Shown in pieces: positions 46,138-56,700 of a DNA stretch of 64,000 bases; position 1 is the stretch's first letter; each line of letters begins with the position of its first letter. The notes under the pieces were generated by a model. The model was given only the letters and a program-made list of their open reading frames with translations, did no database searches and was not told the DNA's origin. The position numbers were made by a program, and so were the translations under genes. The stretch is from Anthopleura xanthogrammica (taxonomy: Eukaryota > Cnidaria > Anthozoa > Actiniaria > Actiniidae), in NCBI GenBank assembly GCA_964019055.1, contig OZ025222.1, forward strand, positions 1,657,501-1,721,500, in the 5' to 3' direction.

Positions 46138-46920
46138 GGTCTATTGCTAGGCAACCAAAGTTTTCTTTATCGATCAAGACAGCCGATAAAGAAGTCAATT
46201 AAACAAAGCGCCTTGACTATTCTTTTGCATTTTTTCGCCAATAAATCCATCTTGACAAGGATAATACCTCTAGGAGCGCTTCATTTTTCACTTTTTTTTT
46301 CGAAAACAATGCATAAATAAAATAACATTTTCCTTCTTTTAAAATATTGACATCAAGAAAGCATATTTTAACGAAGAAAAAAAAATAAAACAAACGAGTT
46401 TGATAAAATATTGTATAGTTATTCTTCTTTTCGTAATCTTCAAGCCCAAGGTTTTTGTTATTTAGAGCTGTTAATATGTCTACAGCTGCTTATAGTTTGC
46501 TTTTTATTTATGTTTATCTTTTGTTTCTTCAGTTGAAGTGGTCCATCCCTTGTTTTACTATTATAATATTAATCTATCTTGCCAACGAAAACAAAAAATT
46601 AATATCATAACCTATGCATGGGTTTTGTAATGAAAATTACGCTCATAGCGAGCGAGCAGATGATTCGAGAAGAAATTCATTAAAACTCCGACAAAATGGA
46701 GTGAAATTTTCTAGAACGAACGTCAACGTCCTTGAACTAAATTTTCTCATATTTCTGATAAGGAAAATAAGTATTAAGTAAATACATTTTCGCGGAATTA
46801 AAAGATTTATTATCTTTACTTAGAAAACGGTTTTTTCATTCTGATATTCTGGAAACAATGAACTTTTTCTTGGATTCAATATGACTATTCAATTCAATAT
46901 TTTTTGGACGTATTTTAACA
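46138..46920. other. No gene seen
   Basis: AT-rich DNA between the convergent 3' ends of YOD1 and the FAIM-like gene. No long open frame. Confidence 0.6.
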
Positions 46921-46922
46921 CT

Positions 46923-46928
46923 TTTATT
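46923..46928 (-). terminator. Poly(A) signal for the FAIM-like gene
   Basis: AATAAA on the minus strand, 30 bp beyond the stop codon of the gene at 46958-47623. This is a plausible cleavage signal and supports that gene being real. Confidence 0.6.
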
Positions 46929-46957
46929 GATCAGTCTTTTCGCATAGCAACCAATAT

Positions 46958-47623
46958 TCATTCATTATTTGCTGTTTCCATTGTTGTTTCAACAGTTGTT
47001 TCTGTAAGATAGCCTGATGTTAGAGTATGTGTAGATCCATCAAGTTCGTCGTATCCTTCATTCGCCGATGGAACAGGAGTCCGGCTTTGCACAACGTAAA
47101 AATCCGCTGGATTTGTGTGCTTAAAAGCAATTAGGAATATTCCAAAAACTACAACCACAAAACCAAAAATAAATAATACGATAGTGAATCCAAGCAATGA
47201 AGATTTTCCACGTACATAGCTTAAAATAAGAGCAATTCCAATTGCCAAGGCAAGAATACATATTCCAACGAATATATGTTGCCATCCTCTGTGTTTCCAG
47301 AATTCTGTAAACTCCAAGCCAGTTTCTGAGTCAAATTTATTGATGAATAACCGGTACTTTTTTGCACAGGCTGTAAAAAGCAGCGAATCTCTCACAAGTA
47401 GGAAAGAGTTTTCGTCTTGTTCCCAAGCAAATTCGCCTCGGATTTTATAAAAAGGGCTCCAGGATTCCAGTGGAAGATTATTAGCGATCTCCACGCTGTT
47501 GACAAAAAGACTGAAATTCGTGCAACAACCAAATCCCTTTTCAATCCGTATTTTATACGTTTTTTCCATTTGGCCAGCCTTCGCTGTGACTTTCCAGTAT
47601 TTTATAGAAGCAAAAATAGTCAT
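46958..47623 (-). CDS. Two-helix membrane protein with possible FAIM-like N-terminal domain
   Basis: Intronless frame of 221 codons with non-repetitive sequence. Residues 1-110 are predicted beta-rich. YWKVTAKAG, YKIRIEKGF, FSLFVNSVEI and KYRLFINKF resemble in order the strands of Fas apoptotic inhibitory molecule (FAIM1) repeats, but the resemblance is weak and by eye. Two hydrophobic helices follow at about 116-136 and 143-167, joined by a short basic loop (SYVRGKSS). The 54-residue tail is Thr/Glu-rich and probably cytosolic, with the N-terminal domain on the same side. There is no signal peptide. A poly(A) signal lies 30 bp after the stop. Intronlessness among intron-rich neighbours could mean a retrocopy or a naturally single-exon gene. 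Confidence 0.75.
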   Translation of the reverse strand: MTIFASIKYWKVTAKAGQMEKTYKIRIEKGFGCCTNFSLFVNSVEIANNLPLESWSPFYKIRGEFAWEQDENSFLLVRDSLLFTACAKKYRLFINKFDSETGLEFTEFWKHRGWQHIFVGICILALAIGIALILSYVRGKSSLLGFTIVLFIFGFVVVVFGIFLIAFKHTNPADFYVVQSRTPVPSANEGYDELDGSTHTLTSGYLTETTVETTMETANNE

Positions 47624-48244
47624 TTTGACGAGATAAAGTCTTAAATTTGTCTAAAGCGAGGTGTTTTTCCTTATCGTCTGCCGTTTGAAGCCTTGTGAAC
47701 GTCAGTTTTTCAGTCGATTGTCATTAATCAACCTGCCCTCGACTATCACCGAATGGTCAAAGTCCCGTCAATATTTTATATTGTTTCAGAATAGCGATTA
47801 ACAATATTTACTTTTCGAAAAAATCAGCAAACCATTTTTTCCTGTTGTTTGATAAGCGTCTCAGTGTTGTTATGACGATTTCAATTTTTTCACTGTTCTT
47901 AATTGAAACTTCGATTTAAATAATTCATAAGTAAAAACAAAATTCTAGATTAAATTTTAAATTTTAAATTTTATAGGTTTGAAAAATAAATTTTAATAAC
48001 TTAAATTAAAGATAATAAAAATACTTTTATAGAAAAATGGATGGAATGGATGGAAGGGACAGTTATAATATTAAAAACAAAGGATTCATAGAAAAACTTT
48101 TCCTGTTCAAAAATTGTGTATATTTTGAAAATAATATTTTTTAAATATTTTTTGACATTTTATGTGTTACTCTAGCTATCATTTTCAAAAATATATAGGA
48201 AATATGTGACAGTGTAAAAATATCCTTATATGAAATAGCTGGGG
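47624..48244. other. No gene seen; upstream of the FAIM-like gene
   Basis: Very AT-rich DNA, no MITE recognised, no TATA box singled out from the AT-rich background. Confidence 0.5.
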
Positions 48245-48274
48245 GTGAAAAAGAAAGAAAAAAACCCTGCTCGG

Positions 48275-48660
48275 TACTTGCTAACGGAAAACCATTTCAA
48301 TTTAAGGCAGTTCCCGCTGTAGAGATGGAAAATAGGAAACCATTTCTGTGTTCTGCCAGATGGCATAGTAATAGTAATGTTAAATCTGCTCGGGAAACCA
48401 ATGGGAAACCATTTCACTGCAAGGCAGTTCCCGCTGTAGAGATGGAATACAGGAAGCCATTTCAGTGTTCTGCCATATGGCATAGTAATAGTAATGTTAA
48501 ATCTGCTCGGGAAAGCAATGGGAAACCATTTCACTGCAAGGCAGTTCCCGCTGTAGAGATGAAATACAGGAAGCCATTTCAGTGTCATGTTGATGGCATG
48601 CAGTGTCGCATGGTATGCAAAATCTGTTCGCGTAGGAATAGAAGCCATTTCAGTGTTTGA
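48275..48660. repeat. 117-bp tandem repeat, about three units
   Basis: GGGAAACCATTTCACTGCAA recurs at 48403 and 48520, with a diverged unit starting near 48280. The unit is 39 codons, so both strands remain open. The plus frame (111 codons) gives a 39-residue repeat with GKPFHC and RKPFQC. Confidence 0.88.
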
Positions 48661-48916
48661 CCAGATGCTGCCATTCTTAAGAGCCGTTTACACGAGCGAT
48701 ATTTGCAGCACGTTTATCGTGCGACAATTGCGGTGCAGCCTCAAATTTCCCGTTAAACGGTAGGCGATTTGTGCGGCGATTATACACCTATTTCAATCTA
48801 TGTGTTATTTAACATCATGTATTGTCTTGTATAATTGTATTGTAAATATCTACACATGTATATCAATTTTTAAAGGGTCTATAGACGGCATGGTCCATTA
48901 TAATGTTCTTTTAGAG

Positions 48917-49080
48917 TCAATAGACTCTTTAGCTTAGCCGTAATGTTTTCCCATTTCAGACCATGTGTCATTCCCTAGAGTATCATTTCTTTGTTTAACA
49001 GTTGCGCATGAGAAGACACATGAATATGGACACAACTCAAACAAAGAATCTTATTCTCAAGAGTGACACGCGGTCTGCAT
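48917..49080. mobile_element. MITE-B copy, right end truncated
   Basis: Left arm TAATGTTTTCCCATTTCAGA is intact. The right arm stops at GAGTGACACGCGGTCTG and the end is lost. It lies between the FAIM-like gene and eIF4G2. Confidence 0.88.
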
Positions 49081-49204
49081 ATTTTAATTAGCAGAACACA
49101 AAATCCAAGATTCAGGGCCTGACTTTATTCATCTCGTTTTCCCTTAATAAGCATAAGAAGAGTTAAGAAAAGTACAGAAATTCGTTGGCATTCATCGATT
49201 GCTA

Positions 49205-49790
49205 CAAGATAACCATGGGGATTCCCCTAATTAAGGAGATTCAATTTATGAGGATTCCCTGATTTTGAAGCACTTGCTACAAGATAAACACGGAGATTCC
49301 CCTAGTTAAGGAAATTCAAGTAAGGTTAACCATGGGGATTCCCTGATTTTCAAGCTTCTATAAGATAATGGGATTTCCCTAGTCAAGGAGATTTGACTCA
49401 ATAAAACCTATCATTTTAAAAGGTTTCCCCAATTTCAGTCTTGTTACACAATTATTGAGTGTCCTAACTGCATGTCTTTATTGATAATCACTTAGTATTT
49501 CTACACATTCAAAGCAATGCATCAAAACCTCTTGATGGAGATTGCACATAGTCTATTAACTATAATTAAGCAATGTATGCATCTTACATTAACAGGAGTC
49601 CCCTTGTCTGTGCACTCTAAAGGGGATTCCCTTGTGATGGCACTGTTAACAAGATTTCATCAAGATCTTTTGATGCAGATTCCGGTCCCTTTTGCTATGA
49701 AAGCAAAGCATGGTTTCTACAATCAAAGGGGATTCCCTTGTGTTGTGCACTGTAAAGGGGATTCCCTTATGGTGCATACTTGTAGCCAAA
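49205..49790. promoter_or_regulatory. Cluster of six exact NF-kB-type sites in a degenerate repeat
   Basis: GGGGATTCCC at 49217, 49334, 49622, 49728 and 49757, and GGGATTTCCC at 49370, all on the plus strand and all matching GGGRNNYYCC. Near-matches lie at about 49253 and 49292. The surrounding sequence is an irregular repeat with ATAACCATGGGGATTCCC and CTAAAGGGGATTCCC contexts. It lies about 1.6-2.1 kb upstream of the FAIM-like gene and 0.8 kb beyond the eIF4G2 stop. A regulatory role is inferred from the motif only. Confidence 0.45.
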
Positions 49791-50561
49791 TTCGCATAGC
49801 TTCTTGCAATTTTAAAGACATGAAGTTAGGCAGAGTCGGAAAGCAGTAGAGCGATTTTTCCCATTGTCACAATCATTCAGATGTATTTTCGTACATCTGA
49901 TAGCATTCCGAGTGGGCAACCGCCCCAAAGAACAAACTATTTTATGTTATTAGACAAGACAGAATATGGTTGATTTAGTACAAAGAGAAAAAAAATTGCT
50001 CTCAACAAATTTTTTTTAGCTCTGATGCATATGGGAAAAAAGGAAGGGTAGTGAGAGTTGAGAAAGAAGAAAAAAACGAAAACAATTTGAAATTAAAATG
50101 AGAATTAAAAAAGGCAGAAGATCATTTTGACAACGCAAATGAAGATAAATACAAAATCAATAGATCTTTTTTTTGCAGGTTTTTTTTCGCAAAAGCTACT
50201 CTCACTGCTCGGCAATGACAGAGATGCATTAGCAATGCCAGACTAGACTACAATCTGCGCCTAGCAAAGCAAGGTCAAAAATCAAGGCGTGCACAGCACA
50301 ATATTACTATATTAAGGATTGGCACAGTAGGTACTGGCCACGGCTTGAGATGTCATGCAAGCCTAAAGGTGTCACACAAGATTACTATTGTGTTGTGTGA
50401 CATACTGTAAACCCAGGATCATATTTGAAGTGTCATACCACTAGGTTAATGGTGAAACAGCATTCCAGTCACAAAGAGTGAGGTTGAGAAATTTTTACTC
50501 AGAGATGATTTAGTAGGTGTTTTTCTCCAAAATGACGTGTAGAGTCTGGTGGTGTACTGTA

Positions 50562-51312
50562 CTACTCAGGTTCTGATTCGGATCCTTCTTCATCTGCAGT
50601 CTCAAGCCATGTAAGCCATGTGTTGACCTGTGACAAGTAAAGGAATCATGCGTCACGCAAGGCACAGTATGAAATGTATATGTGATCGTACCATACTGAA
50701 TGGACTCAGAAAAAAATCTGAGTCCATTCAGTATGGTACGATTACATATACATTTCATATTCCATCATCATACGCAAACCAAAATCATGCACAGTATGCT
50801 GTCGTGCTATACAACACTTATCCATAGTTTTGCTTCACATAATATTAATTTATCCTGATTATTAGCCCCCCTGGTTATAAGCCCGCAAGTTATAAGCCCA
50901 CTAATCTGCTGACTTTAAAATATCATTGCAGTTATAAGAGGGAGAAAAAACAAAAAAAAAAACTTATGAATGACTACAAGCTGAGGCCTTATAACCAGGA
51001 TTTTAAAATACAGTACATAGAACTGTAAACCCCATCCTCACCCTCAGCTGTAGAATACTCAGTAAACATTGTTGTACCTGGAATAATGCTCTTCCCTTGC
51101 CAGGATAGTCATCATTGACATCTTCCTTCCACTTGACAAATGCTTCTTCTTCAACACTTTCCAGGTCGTACAACAGCATGAACATGCGCAGTAGAAGTCC
51201 TTGATAAAATACAATAATATAATCATTCATAATGCCCAAATTAAATATAAATTTCAATATCATCAGTGGCACATTACAATCATGTACTGATATAATATTA
51301 TGATAAAATGAT

Positions 51313-51344
<32 letters not shown>

Positions 51345-53739
51345 GAAGGAGTAGGAGGATAATGGAAACGAGGAGAAAGAGGAGAAAGAGGAGAAAGAGA
51401 AGGAGGAGCAGGTTATTATAAATAACCAAAAAATGATGCTTAATTTATTAATTATCTATTAGTGGAATATCTTTGGGTAAGTTGTTTCACAGCTTTAGAG
51501 CAGCCGTCATCAAGGCTCCATCCAACAGGGTAAGAAATCGATACTATTAAGAATCTGTCACATCACTGTGCAACCTTTGTTACTCATCTTAACAAACATA
51601 ATTTTCTTACCTTTTGGGAAAGAATTAGTATGGCAGAATACTTGCAGAGAATACAATGACCTGACCTACAACAACACAAGCAAAGAATGTTGGTTTTTTT
51701 CTTGCACTATTACAGAAATCAAAATATGTTTCAACTCTTACCTGAAGATCGATTTTTTCATGGAGAAATTGGTCAAGAAGTGGCTGAAAAATAAAAAATA
51801 ACTGTTGGAAAAAGCCAGTTTCACATTTGATGCAAACTGCTGTTTTTGAAGACCACAGATTCATTTGCACACAGGCTTAGCCTCGTTGATAAGTTAGCTA
51901 TTTAACGACACTAGCTATTAGAAGCCCCATGGAATTTCAAAACATTGGACAGGTATTATTTAACTTGCACGTTCTTTACACTACAGTTGACGTATAAATG
52001 ACCTTAGGGTCATGAGAAATCACTTACTTTCATCTTCTTCATAGCACTTTTTTCCTTTTCAACCAGATCTTTGTCTGGAGACTGAGTCCTGTCTATACCT
52101 CTACCCATTGTACTGTCATGAGTGGCATACTTAAGGATACTAAAAATGATAAATAAATTTAGAATAAGGTCAAATAATCAACCAAATATAATTATAAATA
52201 TAATGGCAAGGCAGAGACCATGCCATATAAGTTTTTCAGTCATACAAAAACTGCTCCAAGATTAAAACTTCAAAAAAAGTATAGCTTACCAAGTGGTGAG
52301 GACACTGACAAATTCATGCTGGCTCTGAAGTGACACATCAATGTTTTCCTTGATCCACTTGTAGATGTTGGAGGAATTAGGGTCTTCTTCTATCTTCTTG
52401 TAGAGTTCTGATTGGATCCTCAGCAGTGGAAACAAAAATGACAGGCTCTGGAACATTAACAACACATATATTTAAACAGAGAACAGGGGACAGGTTTTGT
52501 TGGCACAAAAACCAGATTAGCAATATAATAGACCTTTTTGGCTTGTGTGTAATGTTTTCCATTTCAGACCACATGTCATTCTCTAGAGAATAAGATTCTT
52601 TGTTTCAGTTCATGTGTCTTCTCATGTGCAACCATCAAACAAAGAAATCAATAGGCAATGACACATGGTCTGAAATTAATGCGAAAACATTATGCCCACG
52701 CTGAAATGAAAACATTACACTCAAGCTGCATGAGATATAGTGGCATATTAGCAGGGCTTGAAATAGAAAAGATAAATGGCCAGACAGTTTCTTATTTTTG
52801 GGAGGATAAATAATTTTGGAGCAAAATTCCCCTGCCATTTTATTTTCCATTTGGCAGTTCAAATTTTTTTTAGCCTGACAGTAGTAAAACTTGACCTGCA
52901 TTTTGGCCATTGGCAGGCCCCTATGTCGAGCCCTGATTAGTGAAGAAGAGATGAGGGAGTGGCCGCCCTCCCAAAAGTTTCATCTCAGCATCAAAATTTC
53001 ATTAATTCATGTGGGATCCCTGTGGATCCCAATTTGGAGGCATAACACTAATTACTAACAATTCACTCATGATTGTAAGCTGCACGGCTGCTAATAGCGC
53101 CTTAATATATGCAGCCCATAAAAGTCCTCCACTGGTCAAAAATTGTAAAGCCCATTGAGACGATGTGAAATGTGCTATATAAGAACCCATTATTATTATT
53201 ATTATATGGTGGGTCAATGGTACATTGTCCCCCATATGTTTGAGACCTCACAACGCCCCTGGTGGGTCTATTGTAAAATGCCTTGGGCTTTACTGTGATC
53301 TAGTACCTGTTCATCCAGGATCTCCATCATCTTCTCATTAAAGCGATCTTGTTCTGTTGTTAAAATGTGATGGAAAAGTCAAGTTTTATAATTTGTTACT
53401 AGGGACCTCAAGGTGCATGACATTATTATATTTTTACAGGCCTCCATTTAAACCAGCCTCAGCTTAATTGAATACCACCTGTTTAAATATTGCCAATAAA
53501 TAAATAAATAAATAAATGAATGAATGAATGAATGAATGAATGAATGAATGAATGAATGAATGAATGAATGAATGAATGAATGAATGAATGAATGAATGAA
53601 TGAATGAATGAATGAATGAATGAATGAATGAATGAATGAATGAATGAATGAATGAATGAATGAATGAATGAATGAATGAATGAATGAATGAATGAATGAA
53701 TGAATGAATGAATGAATGAATGAATGAATGAATGAATGA

Positions 53740-53771
<32 letters not shown>

Positions 53772-56700
53772 ATGAATGAATAAATAAATTGGTAAACAAG
53801 CAAACAATAACCCTTTAATTTTCCAATCACATTTAGACTATGAATTTGTTTTATCATTTGAGACTCATACTAAAACTATAGTTTATTACCTGGCAAATAA
53901 TTCATTAGATTGATCTTGCTTTCATTAAATGCAACCATGAGCCACTCCTTTGGAGATTAACAAAAATTAATGTAAGTATGGTTCATCTCTTGATCTTCAT
54001 AATATCAAGCAACATATCACAGGGGTGGTAAGGGATATATGCATAAATTCATGAACAGAATTTTTTGCTCAGGCCTAGGATGTTTTACCTGTCCGTTCAT
54101 TTGTTCCAGTTTCTTCAGGACCAGGAGCAATGTTGGCAGGAATTTTTCACCATCAAGCATTTTACTCACTTCAGACAGGGTGATAATCCCCTGCAAAGTA
54201 CATCATAAAATAATAAAAATCAAATAATAAAACAGTGGAACAAGAAGCACGAGTGGCGTAGCAGTGAGAGGCCCGCCTCTCACCAATGTGACCCGGGTTT
54301 GAGTCCTGCCAGGCTCAGTGTCTTTCCTGTGGTTCAAGGGTTTATCTGGGTCCTCCGATTTTCTTCCCTCTGCAAAAAATCCCCTTCTCAATTCTAGCCT
54401 GATTCAATTCTAATTCTAAAAATTACTCTGTGCAACTCCAGTAACCTTAGGAAATTGAATTTTTTATTGTTAAATTTTATACCTGTATGACAGTCCTTGC
54501 AGCCAGCCCTGAAATATATTCATTAGTGTTGGACTTGTCTCCGTCATTGTAGTTGCTGTCCTCTAGAATATTGCGCATTCCCTGGGGAAACAAAACTGAT
54601 ATCAGTACATGGCATTCTTATTCAAAAACAACTGTAAACACAAGCTTGCAAGTACCTGGATGATATTATCTGTTGAGACTAGTCCTTCCTTATGCATTGC
54701 TTGTACAAGCTGAGCAATCAGAAGCCTCTCTTCATCATTCTTGTTCACTCCAGCTAACAGCACTTGTAGAAGCAAGTCTTTTGAATGCCTTAAAAAAGAA
54801 GAAATTTTCATTAAAAAACTGCAAATTAATAATTCTTACAAAGACTTGTAGGTTGGCCCATAAATTTGAATTAAAAAGTTTTTTCTTTTGAGAATTCAGA
54901 CTCAATCTTGGTTCATCTTTACAGCATGAACTGACCAAGCAGCCCTAGCTCCAAGTCTCTTCCCAATACAAAAACACACATTTCCAAGAATTTAGAGCAA
55001 AAAAGTTGAAGTAAATGCAATGTATAAAAATCAAAGGAAATCCTTGTCGTCCATCTCCTCGAATTCCATATATGACTTTTAAGACTCAGACGAGGGCTGC
55101 TTGAATTACAACAACAATCCTTTTCGCGCTTAGTTTTTCATATGTCTGGGGTTAACATGCATGTAACTGACACATTTTGATGCTTGAGACTCCCTCAAAC
55201 TCAGCTGACCCAAACACTTACTTTTCTGCTTTCATGCTTTTAACAGACTTGATGGCAGTAGTGTCTTCCTTGTTGGAGAGATATTCAATGAGGATGGTAT
55301 CCTGTCAACAAAAAAGTAATAACTTAAGACAAATGATGGCAATATAGTAAATTTAGATGGTTATTGAGGGTTTAGTGTTTAGAGTTAGTGTTTACAACAG
55401 GGCCTAAAAATGTGATGGTGAGGACGTGCAGTTCTAGAGAATAGTGCCACTGATGAATACTTTATTATTTTGTCATTGCAGAGAGAAATAAAAAAAGGAG
55501 AAAGTAAAATAATTTTTACCATTTGTTTTTCAATGTCAGCCTTGGTTGGTCCTTGGGGCTTCTTTGGTTTAGGTTTCTCGATGATAGGAGGAGCCTTAGA
55601 CTTCATCAAAGCATCCTAACATTTGAAGTTTATAAATGTTATAAGTATGTAAATCACCAATTAATAATCACTTCTTCTGTGACTGTTCATTTTCACGATG
55701 CTTGTTTTTCACGTCATTTGAATTTCGTGATTCAAAATCACAAAAACTGTGCCAAAAAATTCACATAATAGGGTATATCAACCAACATGCTAGCCCCTTC
55801 TTTGTGTTGTCCTTGTTCAAGTATCATTTAGCCAAAGCATGTCTGATAACTTGCAAAAAATATTTTGGTCTTTTCAGCCAACTACCGGTAATTCTTTTGT
55901 CCTTTTGTTGGAATAAAAGAGATCAATTGACAACAATAACAGAGAGTTGATCACAGGCTTAGAAGCTTTAGTGAACAATAACCTACCAGTTTGGATTGGT
56001 TTTGTGCTCGTCCTGCCATCCCAAGAGTCTTAGCAGCTATGGAATCCTTTGCTGGACGAAGACTTATCTATACAAAAAATAATATTATAAAGGATTATAA
56101 AGGCTATGATGATGATTCGCAAACTGCAAGAGTTTATGGAAACTATGTGGCATTGGTCTGGCAGGATTTAGGGCCTAATCATCTCAGGGACAGATCTAGT
56201 GCAATTGAAGCCCCTTAATGAGGACAATGAACCAAGCTACATGTAATACCCCTCCTATTTTTGATTCGGTGGAGCAGTCGAACCCAATAACCAAAATTTA
56301 AACCCCCCTCCCTTGTAAAAATCCTTGATCTGCCCCTCCACCTTAAAAACTCTAAATTAATGTTTTTCCACAGAAATTCCTCACTTCAATAAATGCGCAT
56401 AATTAAGCTAAATGATTTATTTGGCTGCCTTATGGGTGATTGAGCATAGGGAATAAAGGAGATATAATTGAAAGCTAATGACAGATTCAATCATACATAC
56501 CTCCCCATCAGTATTCAAAGGGCTTGGTCTTGTTGGAGGACGCCTGTTACCTGAACAAGAAGAAAAAAAATTGAATTGCGATCAAGATTTTGATCAAACA
56601 TGATAAGAACTGAAAACATTACAATAACATGAAGATTTATTCCAGATGATTCTTAGAAGGTTTGAATGTCTTACCATAATATTGATGACGAGATACAGGT

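Noticed and set aside
51003..51272. 89-codon minus-strand frame near the eIF4G2 C terminus
   Set aside because: It is exon 51078-51199 read into both flanking introns; the true next exon is 50562-50627.
53448..53857. Phe-Ile-His-Ser repeat frames on the minus strand
   Set aside because: (TGAA)n microsatellite within an eIF4G2 intron.
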